A stretch of 64,000 nt of DNA from Pythium myriotylum (taxonomy: Eukaryota; Oomycota; Peronosporomycetes; Pythiales; Pythiaceae), in assembly GCA_023091665.1 (NCBI GenBank), contig JALJCQ010000041.1, forward strand, positions 124,001 to 188,000, in the 5' to 3' direction. The position numbers were made by a program, and so were the translations under genes. The number at the start of each line of letters is the position of its first letter. The first letter of the stretch is position 1. Shown one piece after another: positions 11,627 to 21,119 of this stretch. The notes below the pieces were generated by a model. It worked only from the letters and a program-made list of their open reading frames with translations. It had not been told where the DNA came from and ran no database searches.

Positions 11627-13966
11627 TCAGCATACGCATAGTCGGAGAGCACCGCGAAGCAAAGACTTGCGCTCGTCAATATTCAATAAAGCTAATGCAT
11701 CTTGAACACGGATAGCGCGCCCCTCTGGATCATCCATACTGAAATCACATGATTTTTGACTGCGTGCTACTCGAGCAGGATGGTGGACAAAGTCAACAAG
11801 CAGGAGGCTCCCCCACGTGGACTCAGAGTATGCATGGAGTGCACAAAGCTGGATAGGAATTTTAGCAACTGATGGGGAAACAACATTTCCAGTTTCAATT
11901 CGAAGGCCGTTGGCAACCGTGCGGACAGACCAGACGCGATGGCGGATGCGCAGCAACATATCAGTGTTTGGAAAAACGATCGCATTGTTTTCCGACGGAG
12001 TCTTGTCACATTTTCTGGAATTTGCGTTGCCTCCTCGGGGGCCACAATTTTGATAGAGGCCCATGTCCTGCGCCAATGTTTGTGGATACTCCACCCAGCC
12101 CAACCCGTACCCATCACCTCCCACCGCCTCGTTGGACGACAACGAGGAACACAAAAAAGCATCCTCAGCCTCTAAGCGAACCCAACCACTTGGACCAGAG
12201 GAGTACAACTGACGAAGAAGAGCACCACCAGTACAATTCGTCGGAGCAACCTCGTACCCATTGCTATCCACGAACGGGGATGAGAAAGGTTCGATACCCA
12301 ACGCGTCCATCGTCACCAGCACGTCCCAACCGACAAACACGTAGCGCTGCTGTAAGATCCGCAAGATACGATTGTGAGCCGCTCGACGAATCTTTGTCAA
12401 CAACACCAACGACATCACCACGTGGGCCACGACCATCTGCACCACCACCATGAACACTAAGTCCACAACGATCTCCGAGTGCCACAGCGTCGCAATGTCC
12501 GGAAAGCCACCGTACACTGGCCTCTTCGGGTTCGTCTTGGTTCTTGTCGAGATCGTTGGTGTGCCTTTCATCTTCAACATAATGTAGAGCTGGATTACTA
12601 GCGCCACCGAGTAAAATTTGAATGATGACAGTAACGCCACAGCGTCAATGTACCAGTGGAGCAAGAGAAAGAGTCGAAGTCTACGCCGACTTCTGATGAA
12701 CGTTTGCGCGGCAGTCAGAACGTGGCGACAAAGCCGGTGGAAGACTGTGTGAGCGAGGCATGTGATCCACGTGATCCTTGTGATCGGTGAGCACACGAAA
12801 GAGAAATTCTCAAGAGTGATATGCTTGGTGAGCATCCATGCTCCCATGGAGAGTTGCATGTTGGTTGTCCGAACGTGTAAACACGAGTCCAAGATGCTGA
12901 CAGCGATGAACAGCCAGTGGTTCATCCAGAGATTCGCCGCCACGGCCGACTTACCGTGGAATCGGAGCACTGGCAACTTGGTTGGAATCCATTTAAAAGG
13001 GGTTATGAACGGTACGACCTCAGCCAGCGGCCCGAACAAGGCACGTTTGGTTGATCTTGGAAAATAGTCGACAATGTCTTTCCCAGCAGCGAGCATCGAC
13101 CTAAAGCCACGCACGAGAAAGCCGAGGTAGATCAAGCTGTAGAGAAATGACACGACGCCCGCGATCCAGTGCGGTGGCGGCACGGCGACGACGACATCCG
13201 CCTGCTGATCCGCCGACTCGACGCGGTAGAGCTCGGTTACGTTGTCTGCCGCGACGGCGTTGGCTTCACAGACGCTGCTTTGTATCTCAACCTGGTAGCT
13301 GCCTCCCGCCCAGTACGACTGCATTACGATGAGGTCGGTCACGAACCGGAAGGACTGGCCTGGTGGGCGTCCCGTGCACCGCAGGAACGGCGCTCCGACC
13401 ATGCCAAAGTCCAACGGCACAGCCGCGAGCGCCGTGCGATCTTGTCGCAGCTGGTCAAAGCGAGCGAGCACCATTTCGCTGCACGTCGAGCTCGTGTCGT
13501 CTGCGCAGTGCTGCGTCAGCCACGCCGGGTGGAGGTTGAGCACGTCGCAATGGGGCGCCGAGATGCTCCAGAGGAAGAGCTGTTCGCGGCGCGCGTTTCT
13601 GCCGAACCAGTCGTCAAAGTAGATGGCCATGGCGGACGCGCTCATCGAGTTGACGCGGCGGCACGTGCTGCGGTCCTCGCCGAGGCTCGCGGGCGAGCGC
13701 GTGGGCGTGCGGTGGAGGTCGTAGGCGGTCGCGACGTCGCTCAGGTTGGGCAGCACGCGCGGCGGGAAGAGGTCGAGCGGCGCCGAGGCCGCGTAGCCGA
13801 TGCGTCCGTGCAACAAGCGCGCGCGCAGCAGCGTGAAGCGGCCCGTGAAGAGCACGACGACGGCGTTGTCGGCGAGCCCCGTGAGCAGCGTGAGCGCCGT
13901 CGCGACGACGTTGACGAGCAGCAAGAGCACACGGCGAGACGCCACTGCGCGTAAGGGGAAAATCAT
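11627..13966 (-). CDS. Polytopic membrane protein of unknown family, copy 3
   Basis: Most upstream member of the tandem trio, 779 residues, single exon. N-terminal helix RRVLLLLVNVVATAL; then the family block GRFTLLRARLLHGRIGYA, the signature RSPASLGEDRSTCRRVNSMSAS, a FDDWFGRNARREQ strand, and SAPHCDVLNLHPAWL in the presumed luminal or extracellular domain of about 220 residues. Membrane segments follow (for example IAGVVSFLYSLIYLGFL, NLWMNHWLFIAVSILDSCL, FKFYSVALVIQLYIML, VVDLVFMVVVQMVVAHVV), then PSGWVRLEAEDAF and the terminal SLLRGALRLCVC. The first 850 coding bases (13966-13100) are strongly GC-rich, the rest is not. The family seems oomycete-specific, but I cannot name it. Confidence 0.82.
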   Translation of the reverse strand: MIFPLRAVASRRVLLLLVNVVATALTLLTGLADNAVVVLFTGRFTLLRARLLHGRIGYAASAPLDLFPPRVLPNLSDVATAYDLHRTPTRSPASLGEDRSTCRRVNSMSASAMAIYFDDWFGRNARREQLFLWSISAPHCDVLNLHPAWLTQHCADDTSSTCSEMVLARFDQLRQDRTALAAVPLDFGMVGAPFLRCTGRPPGQSFRFVTDLIVMQSYWAGGSYQVEIQSSVCEANAVAADNVTELYRVESADQQADVVVAVPPPHWIAGVVSFLYSLIYLGFLVRGFRSMLAAGKDIVDYFPRSTKRALFGPLAEVVPFITPFKWIPTKLPVLRFHGKSAVAANLWMNHWLFIAVSILDSCLHVRTTNMQLSMGAWMLTKHITLENFSFVCSPITRITWITCLAHTVFHRLCRHVLTAAQTFIRSRRRLRLFLLLHWYIDAVALLSSFKFYSVALVIQLYIMLKMKGTPTISTRTKTNPKRPVYGGFPDIATLWHSEIVVDLVFMVVVQMVVAHVVMSLVLLTKIRRAAHNRILRILQQRYVFVGWDVLVTMDALGIEPFSSPFVDSNGYEVAPTNCTGGALLRQLYSSGPSGWVRLEAEDAFLCSSLSSNEAVGGDGYGLGWVEYPQTLAQDMGLYQNCGPRGGNANSRKCDKTPSENNAIVFPNTDMLLRIRHRVWSVRTVANGLRIETGNVVSPSVAKIPIQLCALHAYSESTWGSLLLVDFVHHPARVARSQKSCDFSMDDPEGRAIRVQDALALLNIDERKSLLRGALRLCVC

Positions 13967-14951
13967 GCGCGCTCTTTCTCGTGGTGGTAGTCGCGGCGCT
14001 TGGTTGTGCGAGCCGGCGACGCAATCGCGCTCGCGGCGTTCGAAGTTGCCGTTGGTGGCCCATTTTTAGAGATGGGGGCCTTCTTGCAGGGATGGTTTTT
14101 TTCCCACCGTTTTCCCACTTGACAGTCTTAGGTTCGAGTCGTGAATGATTGTAGTACTTAGTTGGAATCATTATGCCACGGACTGTTTTCATTGACAGGT
14201 GCTGAAACGTATATTGGCTGAAATCTCTCTTCAAGGGGAACATGTCCGCAAGTTTGACATTGGTGAAATGAATCCCCTTTAACTTAGACTAGGGAAAGTC
14301 TTTCTGGTTAGATAACGGCCGCTCGGTCTTATCTGTTGCTGGAGTCGGCTCCAAACCGTCCATTCGACACACATGCTGGTGTAAAAAGGTCAGCGTTGCG
14401 ATAGACCCACTCAAGCTCTTCGTCAAATGCCCCCGGAATGTATACGCTCATCCGCCAGACAGCTCTTCTGGGGCCATAGAGTCTTCGTCAGCAGCATCGT
14501 CGTCATCCTCGAGATCATCGTCACCAAACGCATCGCGTCCCTCTTCTATCGGTAACTCTAGCACTATTAACTCGGACATCAGACTAGCCATGAGGGTCTC
14601 AGGATTAGTCGTATTCCTCTCTGTTGGGCGCAACGATCGCTTTACCTTCGTTCTGGAAACACCTAGGGTTCTCTTGTCTTCTTCGCGTTCACTCTGTCGT
14701 ATCACTTGGATGTCCAAGGTCTTCTTAAAGTTGAGCTAATCCCATTGTATGGACGATCAAATACCGGTAGCTTGTAGTAATCACATATAGTTTTGACCAC
14801 ATGACAGAAGCGAACCTACTGACCATCTCTTGAAATGAGTATAAATTTTCAAGAACGACCATCCCTGCTTCTTGCATCGAGACCGACAAAGGGAAACCTC
14901 CACTAAGTGCGCTTGCGAACTTAGAGCAGTCTCTGTTAAAACCGCTCCGGA
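13967..14951. other. Intergenic region with a decayed ORF
   Basis: It lies between two divergently transcribed genes (membrane copy 3 on minus, CCDC77 on plus). A minus-strand ORF (14717-14448, 89 residues, first codon possibly not ATG) ends in an Asp/Glu-rich stretch (FGDDDLEDDDDAADEDS); a second minus-strand frame just past its stop reads MSVYIPGAFDEELEWVYRNA and stays open to about 14330. The two together look like a frameshifted remnant of a larger gene or transposon protein, not an intact gene. No family is recognised. Confidence 0.4.
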
Positions 14952-16636
14952 ATGGACACACCCCCACAGAGACCCAATGCAATAATGGCGGGGGAAGATG
15001 GGGGCGACGAGCTGCTCTCGTACGCGCGTCCTCGCGACGCGGACGCGGCGTCGCTGCTGGAGTTCTACCGCCAGCGCTGCGACGCGTTCCAGCACGAGCG
15101 GCGCGTGATGCTGGAGCAGATGGGCCACGTCGGCGCCTCGAAAGAAGAGCTCCACCGCGTCAAGTGGGAGCTGCGCGCGAGCAAGCAAGAGGTGCGCTGC
15201 GCTTTGTCGCTCCATGGGAGAGACCACGATGCAATGGATTAAAGAGGCTCTTGCGGACAGGTTGCCGAGCTGGAAGCCGCGCTCAAGACTGCGAACGCGG
15301 CGATCTTCGAGCTCAAACAAGAGAAGCTCGCGCTCGAGGCCCAGAACGAGGCGCTGCGCATCCAGGAGCTCGACGACCGCCGCAAGATCCAGCACTTGCT
15401 CGCGCTCACGCAGCCTGTGACGGAGGAAGTGACGTTCTTCCGCGACTGCAGGCCGGGCACGGTCGCGTCGTACCCGCCACCGCCGGGGCCCATGACGTAT
15501 CCGTACCCATCGACGATGCACGTCGGCTCGGAAGAGATGGAAGCGTCGCGAAAGAAGAGCCAGCGTCCGGGACGAGCAGGTGGAGGCGGCGTTCGACGGC
15601 CTCATAGCGCCAGCAATGTGGCTCGGAAAGTACTGGGCGCGACGGCGAAGGGAGTGGCCACGAACCAGATCCTGCGAACGATTTACATGCCGAACGAACA
15701 GGCCGAGGCCCTCATGAAGGCGATCGCGAACCTGCAGGAGCAGCTATCGAAGCAGCAGCAACTACATGACGAGCGAGTCCAGGTAAAACGTCGAAGTCTG
15801 CGAAGGGATGCGTCGACGTTCGAAAGCTCTAATAGCGGTGTGGTTTGTCTTAGCAACTCTTGGACCAGTTTGCGAACGAGAAGCTGAAGCTCCAGCAAGA
15901 AGCTCGACATCTCGAGGAAACCAATGATCGGCTCGAGAAGCAAGCGTCCAAGGCGCAGCGGCTGCTAGAAAAGACCACGAAGGACTACCTCGTTCTTCGG
16001 CACCAGTCACAAGAAACGGAGCGAGCGGCGAAAGAAGAGCTCCACAAAGCGTCGGAAAAGTACAAAGAGCTCGTGAAGGAGAAGGCGACGGCGACCCAAG
16101 AAGCTCTCGCCGAGGCCGACGCGACCAAGACGAAAGTGCAAGAAGAGACCACGCAGTACACACAACAGCTCCGCGACCAGGCCGTCGCGCGCGAGCGGGA
16201 CCTCCACATCCTTCGTGAGCAGTACGCAGCAGTGCAAGAAGCGTGCAACAAGCGGATCCAAGATCTCCAAACTCGCCTCACCAAACTGCGCGCTCGATAC
16301 CGAAGCCTCGACCAACGGCGGTCCATGGAGATGGAAGGCTTCACTCGCGACATCGCGGCCATCAAGCGGGACTTCCAGCGCTTAGAGACTGCTCTCTACG
16401 GCCGCCGCGTCTTCTTCCGGCAGCACGACGAGGTCGCCTCGCAAGGTACTGCTTCCTCCCCCACCCCCCAAATCGTGTTTTCAGTGTCTGAACCAAACTC
16501 TCCTTTTTTTCTCTCTCTTTGTCTCCCAGGCTCTCGCCACCAAATGCAAGTGCTCGAGTCCACGGGGCTTAGTGACGAGATCGCCGTGCTCCGCCAGCGC
16601 CTCGCCGACCTCGCCGCCGATCTCGACTCCTCCTAA
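14952..16636 (+). CDS. CCDC77: Coiled-coil protein CCDC77 orthologue, four exons
   Basis: Exons are placed at 14952-15191, 15261-15782, 15854-16445 and 16530-16636 (486 residues; human CCDC77 is close to 488). All introns are 69-84 bp GT-AG; the first two are phase 0. Supporting motifs: LLEFYRQRCDAF..ER near residue 35; LRIQELDDRRKIQHLLAL and TEEVTFF near 110-140; and RYRSLDQRRSMEMEGFTRDI near 400, all in the order and spacing of animal CCDC77. The rest is alpha-helical coiled coil. In animals the protein is linked to centrosomes and cilia; in an oomycete a role at the basal body or flagellum of zoospores is an inference. An in-frame ATG at 14985 is an alternative start. The third intron has no stop and keeps frame, so intron retention would still give a protein. 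Confidence 0.88.
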
Positions 16637-16745
16637 CTTAGTCACTAATTATAATTCTATTCTCATTTTCACCAAAACCCGAAAAATTAAAATTCGCGAT
16701 TCCATTCGTTGAGGTTGAATCCCCTCTATATGCTCGCATAAAGCT

Positions 16746-17479
16746 ATGGGCGTCTTCCGGGCGCGGATCGTGCGCGTGGTGCTGCTGGGCGTCGCGCTGC
16801 TGCTGCTGCCGCGGGTCTCGGTGCTAGGGTTAGGCGCGGCGCCCGTGGCCATCGTCGCGACGGTCTTCCGCGGCTCCGGGTGCCGCGAGCCCGACGACGT
16901 GTACGTCAAGACGCGGCTCGACGAGACCGGCGGCATGATCCGCGTGGGCTTCCACGAGCCCTTCGTGGCGGCCGCGGGCAACTCGGGGCGCATGACGCGG
17001 CTCGCCTGCAACGGCGTGATCCCGCTCGTCATCGAGGCGGTAAGCAGCGCGTGTGGCTTTTATGGGAAAAGAAAACGAACGCGCTCGTGAGCAGCTCCGC
17101 TGATCAATACTTGGGGTCTTTTTTGTAGGGCAAGCGCATCGGCATCACGCAGACGCGGGTCGCAGGCCGCGTGCGAGTGCCCGCGCAAGGCTCGACCGCG
17201 GTGCTCACGACCGAGTTCTTCTTCCCGGGCGATCGAGGGCCGTCGCTCCACCAGCGGTTCCTGCACGGCGACGGCAGCCGCGACTTTGAGATCGCGCCGG
17301 GCGACGGCACGATCTGGTCGCGCTGCGGCGGCCGGCAGACGCTGCGCGTGAACGCGGCGCTGATGGCGAGCGGCGCCGAGACGGCGATCTCGATGGAGGA
17401 CGGCAACGGGCTCGGCGAAGGCTTGGAGTACGAAGTGAGTGTGCGCGACTGCGTGGCCGACCCACGACGAGAGCTGTGA
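16746..17479 (+). CDS. Secreted DUF4360-family protein, two exons
   Basis: Exons 16746-17039 and 17129-17479 with an 89 bp GTAAGC...TTTTGTAG intron give 214 residues. The first 30 residues form a signal peptide (RIVRVVLLGVALLLLP). The mature part fits DUF4360, a secreted family of fungi, oomycetes and bacteria: GSGC near residue 44, a V.FD-like strand (GMIRVGF), C88, ITQTRVAGRVRVP, an FFFPG turn, TIWSRCGG, a LRVNAAL strand and a final YEVSVRDC where family members usually end in W..C. Four conserved cysteines fit two disulfides. Its role is unknown; it is likely exported or cell-wall associated. A GTGAGT donor follows YE near the end, but splicing there would lead into antisense of the next gene, so I keep the unspliced end. 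Confidence 0.72.
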
Positions 17480-17517
17480 GGAAGCGGAACATAGAAGGTC
17501 TGCGAATGAGGCCACCG

Positions 17518-17564
17518 GAGAGAGAGAGAGAGAGAGAGAGAGAGACGTCCGATTGACATGAAGC

Positions 17565-17598
<34 letters not shown>
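17518..17598. repeat. (GA)n microsatellites
   Basis: Two long GA runs (about 17519-17545 and 17567-17599) lie between the convergent 3' ends of the DUF4360 gene and the TKL kinase gene. No coding function. Confidence 0.85.
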
Positions 17599-17603
<5 letters not shown>

Positions 17604-17693
17604 CCAAAAACAGCGAGTTGGGCGAAACACACACACGGCGTGGTATTGTGGCAGGGTATGGAGAAGAAGAAAGAGTCGTCGCACAAGGAGTCG

Positions 17694-19058
17694 TCACAGC
17701 CGGTGCTGGATGCCGCGGATGATCTGCACGAGCTCCATGGCGTCGGGGCGCACGGTCGGGTCCTCGTCAAGACACCGCATGGCGAGCGCTCGCACTTCGT
17801 CCGGAATGGTCTCGGTGAGCGACGGCCGCAGCTTGTTGTTGATCACTTGCTTGACGATCTTCATTCCCTGGATATCCTTGCCGCTCTCGTCCCGCAGGTT
17901 CCAGTAGGGCACTTTGTGGGTATCCAGCTCCGACATGACGATGCCGAACGAGTAGATGTCGGCCTTTTCGGTGTACTTCTTGCCGGTCAAGACTTCGGGC
18001 GCCGTCCAGTAGATCGTGCCGACGCCGACGGTCATGGTCTCTTCGTTGAACCGCTGTCGACTAATGCCAAAGTCACTGAGCTTGGCGCGGAATGTGTCAT
18101 CGAGCAGAATGTTCTTGGACTTGAGGTCGCGGTGGATGACCATGGGCGTGAGCGAGTGCAAGTAGCTCAGCGCGTCGGCCACGTCCTCGGCCAGGTAGAT
18201 CTTGTGGTCTCTCCAGTTGAGCTGGCTGCCTTTGCGCTTGAGGAAGCCGTAGAGGTCTCCTTTGGACATGTACTCGGTCACGGCGCAGAGATCCTGCAGC
18301 GTGTTCCACGAGACGCCGACAAACTCGACGATTTTCGGGTGCTGGAAGAGCGCCATGAGCTTGATCTCGGCCGCGAAGCACTCGATCTCTTTCTCGTCGT
18401 TGCGCTTCTCCGTGAGGATGCGCTTGACGGCGACCTGGCGGTTCGCGAGCTGCGCGAGCCAGACCTCGCCGAACGCGCCCTTGGACAAGACCCGCGTGAA
18501 GTAGATGGATCCGTGCGGGATCTTGAGCCGCGAGAGCGCCGGGTCGGCCTGCACTTCGGCGAGCACGCGCGCGGCCGTCTCGTTGGCGCTCTGCGGGCGC
18601 TGCAGCGCCGCCGGGTTGGGTCTCGGCGGCGGCGGCGCGTGCGCCACTTCGTTCGGCTCGCTTGTTCGTGGACGCGGCGGCGGGCGCGCGAGCCGCGGGT
18701 TCTCGGGGAACGATGCGCCGTTGGCGTGGCCGTTGGCGTGGCGCGCGGCGGGCGACGCGTGCGCGCGGTACTCGTTGGGCGTCGCGGGCGTGCGTCGCGG
18801 CGGCGGTTGCTGTTGGCGTGGTGGCTGCTGCTGCTGCGACGACGGCAGCGAGACGGCGACCGTGTCGAGCGGCAGGTCGGCGTCCTTGTCGCGCGCGTGG
18901 CCGCGGCGCCAGACGAAGACGCCGACGCCCACGAAGAGCAGCACGACGACGCCCACGACGACGTAGATGACGGTCGAGCTCGCGTTGCTGTCGGCGCGCA
19001 CGCCGTCGACGCCGAGCGCGAGCGCCGTGAGCAGCGCGATGGCCGTCGAGAGGCGCAT
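17694..19058 (-). CDS. Membrane-anchored TKL-type protein kinase, copy 1
   Basis: The start is ATG 19058 (454 residues); the frame stays open to 19331, but the extension is not signal-like. Residues 1-22 are a signal peptide (STAIALLTALALG), followed by only about 10 residues outside the membrane, then a transmembrane helix (VIYVVVGVVVLLFVGVGVFVW), a Pro/Arg/Ala-rich juxtamembrane region (about 50-170) and a kinase domain (about 180-450). Kinase motifs are complete: SKGAFGEVW glycine loop, VAVKRIL lysine, HRDLKSKNILL catalytic loop, SDFGISR, and GTIYWTAPEVL. It should therefore be active and most likely phosphorylates Ser/Thr. It lacks a ligand-binding ectodomain, so it probably acts with a co-receptor or is controlled from inside. 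A close paralogue lies just upstream in tandem. Confidence 0.87.
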   Translation of the reverse strand: MRLSTAIALLTALALGVDGVRADSNASSTVIYVVVGVVVLLFVGVGVFVWRRGHARDKDADLPLDTVAVSLPSSQQQQPPRQQQPPPRRTPATPNEYRAHASPAARHANGHANGASFPENPRLARPPPRPRTSEPNEVAHAPPPPRPNPAALQRPQSANETAARVLAEVQADPALSRLKIPHGSIYFTRVLSKGAFGEVWLAQLANRQVAVKRILTEKRNDEKEIECFAAEIKLMALFQHPKIVEFVGVSWNTLQDLCAVTEYMSKGDLYGFLKRKGSQLNWRDHKIYLAEDVADALSYLHSLTPMVIHRDLKSKNILLDDTFRAKLSDFGISRQRFNEETMTVGVGTIYWTAPEVLTGKKYTEKADIYSFGIVMSELDTHKVPYWNLRDESGKDIQGMKIVKQVINNKLRPSLTETIPDEVRALAMRCLDEDPTVRPDAMELVQIIRGIQHRL

Positions 19059-19640
19059 GGGGGGAGGAGGGGAGGGGGGAGGAGAGGGCGATCCGGAGCG
19101 CTGGACGGAGAGGCGGAAGTCCGGATGGCTTAGGACGAGCGCGCGGCGCCGTCCGGAGTCGCGTCCGGAGAAGTGGCCGGACGACTGACTGGGCGAAGGC
19201 GGGAATGCCGCATGGTGATACACACACACAGACCCCGTCCCCCTGTCCGGGGTTTTTTCGTGTGAGATTTTTTTTGTTGTTGGTGGTGTCTTGTTTTCCG
19301 AAATATCACGGATCTCGCAACGACGCCACAACCCGCTCGAATGTCCCCAAAAGTCTGTACCGCCTCATACGTATTCCAAGTGGAATCCACTGACTTTTGC
19401 GGCGACCACGCTCCGACTTCCTCGGCATTTTTTCAACATGAGAGTTCTCAGCATGGAGAGGTCTTGCTGGGTTAAAGCTGCCGTCGCCCACGTGACGAGT
19501 CCTTCCCATGGCTCCATGGAGGGAGAAGAAGAAGACGAACACAAAGAGAGCAGGAATGTATTGAGATTACCACGACACGGGGGAGAACGCGAGAGAGAGA
19601 GAGAGAGAGAGCAAGGCTTCTATGGTGACAGGCGGGCCTC
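19059..19640. other. Intergenic region between the two kinase genes
   Basis: It holds the presumed promoter of kinase copy 1 and the 3' end of kinase copy 2 (same strand). It contains a GA microsatellite at about 19591-19611 and C/T-rich stretches; no further gene is seen. Confidence 0.5.
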
Positions 19641-21119
19641 TCACAGCTGCTGCTGGATGCGCTGGATGAGGTGGAGCAGCTCGATGGCGTCGGGGCGCTC
19701 GTCCGGCTCCGAGTCGAGACACCGCGCCGCGAGCTCGCGCACTTTGGTCGGGCACGAGGCCGAGAACGTCGGCCGCATCTTCTTCTTGATGACCTGCTGC
19801 ACGATCTTCATGCCCTGGAGCTTCTTGCCGGCTTCGTCCCGCAAGTCCGAGTACGGCACTTCGTGCGTGTCGAGCTCCGACATGACGATGCCGAACGAGT
19901 AGATGTCGGCCTTCTCCGTGTACTTTTTGCCCATGAGCACCTCGGGCGCCGTCCAGTAGATCGTGCCCACGCCCGCCGTCATGGTCTCTTCCAGCGAGCG
20001 CTCGCGGCTGATGCCAAAGTCACTGAGCTTGGCGCGGAACGAGTCGTCGAGCAAAATGTTCTTGGACTTGAGGTCGCGGTGGATGACCTTGGGCGAGAGC
20101 GAGTGCAAGTACCCGAGCGCGTCGGCCACGTCCTCGGCCAGGTAGATCTTGTGGTCTCTCCAGTTGAGCTGGCCGTTCTTGCGCTTGAGGAAGCCGTAGA
20201 GGTCGCCCTTGGCCATGTACTCGGTCACGGCGCAGAGATCCTGCAGCGTGCTCCACGAGACGCCGACAAACTCGACGATCTTGGGGTGGTAGAACGAGGC
20301 CATGAGCTTGATCTCGGCCGCGAAGCACTCGATCTCTTTCTCGTCGTTCTTCTTCTCGTTCAAGATGCGCTTGACGGCGACCTGGCGGTTCTCGAGCTGC
20401 GCGAGCCAGACCTCGCCGAACGCGCCCTTGGACAAGACGCGCGTGAAGTAGAGCGCGGCGTACGGGATCTTGCGTCGGCAGAGCGCCGGGTCCGACTGGA
20501 ACTCGGCGAGCACGCGCGCCGCCGTCTCGTTGGCGCGCTGCGGGCGCTCCTTGCTCTTGGCGGGCGCGCCGGGCTTGGCCGCGCCGCTCGGCGGGTGGCT
20601 CGGGCGTCGCGCCTGCGCGTTGGCGTTGGCGTTGCCCGGCTCGCGCGACGGCGGCGGCGTGGGGCGCGCGGGGCGCTGCGGCTCCTGGTACGCGTGCTGC
20701 TGCTGCTGCTGCGCGTTCTGGTTGGCGGCGTTGTTCTGGCGGCCGGCGGGCGACGAGTAGCCGCGGTAGTTGTTGGTCGGCGCGGCGCCGCCCGACGACG
20801 GCTGGCGCGGCTGCTCGCGCGACGGCTCGCGGGGCTGCTCGCGCGGCTGCATCGAGGGCTGCGCGACGGCCGAGGGCGGGCGCGCGCCGGGCTGTCGCGC
20901 CGCTTGCGCCGAGGGCTCGTGCATGGGCAGGCTGGCGGGCTCCTTGCTGCGCTTGCGGCTGCGCATCCAGACGAAGACGGCGGCGGCGAGGAAGAGCAGC
21001 ACGACGACGGCGATGACGACGTAGATGACGGTCGAGCCCGAGTTGGTCTCGGCGCGCACGCCGTCGACGCCGAGCGCGAGCGCCGCGAGCAGCGCGACCA
21101 GGCGAGAGGGCGGCGACAT
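19641..21119 (-). CDS. Membrane-anchored TKL-type protein kinase, copy 2
   Basis: Start at ATG 21119, 492 residues. Same architecture as its neighbour: signal peptide (RLVALLAALALGVDGVRA), a minimal ectodomain of about 10 residues, a transmembrane helix (VIYVVIAVVVLLFLAAAVFVW), a basic stop-transfer KR cluster, a longer Pro/Gln/Ala-rich linker (about 60-220, with a polyQ run), and a kinase domain with SKGAFGEVW, VAVKRIL, HRDLKSKNILL, SDFGISRE and GTIYWTAPEVL. The kinase domains of the two copies are nearly the same while the linkers differ in length and sequence, as expected for a tandem duplication under selection on the catalytic part. Probable role: membrane signalling; partner and substrate unknown. 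The frame extends upstream to 21344 without signal-like features. Confidence 0.87.
   Translation of the reverse strand: MSPPSRLVALLAALALGVDGVRAETNSGSTVIYVVIAVVVLLFLAAAVFVWMRSRKRSKEPASLPMHEPSAQAARQPGARPPSAVAQPSMQPREQPREPSREQPRQPSSGGAAPTNNYRGYSSPAGRQNNAANQNAQQQQQHAYQEPQRPARPTPPPSREPGNANANAQARRPSHPPSGAAKPGAPAKSKERPQRANETAARVLAEFQSDPALCRRKIPYAALYFTRVLSKGAFGEVWLAQLENRQVAVKRILNEKKNDEKEIECFAAEIKLMASFYHPKIVEFVGVSWSTLQDLCAVTEYMAKGDLYGFLKRKNGQLNWRDHKIYLAEDVADALGYLHSLSPKVIHRDLKSKNILLDDSFRAKLSDFGISRERSLEETMTAGVGTIYWTAPEVLMGKKYTEKADIYSFGIVMSELDTHEVPYSDLRDEAGKKLQGMKIVQQVIKKKMRPTFSASCPTKVRELAARCLDSEPDERPDAIELLHLIQRIQQQL

Noticed and set aside
14125..14155. tRNA-like TTCGAGT loop
   Set aside because: The flanking bases do not form the T stem, and no acceptor or anticodon arm is found around it.
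17428..17700. A third exon for the DUF4360 gene using the GTGAGT after YE and an acceptor near 17655
   Set aside because: It would run far into antisense of the kinase gene; the unspliced end YEVSVRDC fits the family end better.
17640..19133. 497-residue plus-strand open frame
   Set aside because: Antisense to TKL kinase copy 1 with a typical shadow composition; the kinase frame has full domain motifs.
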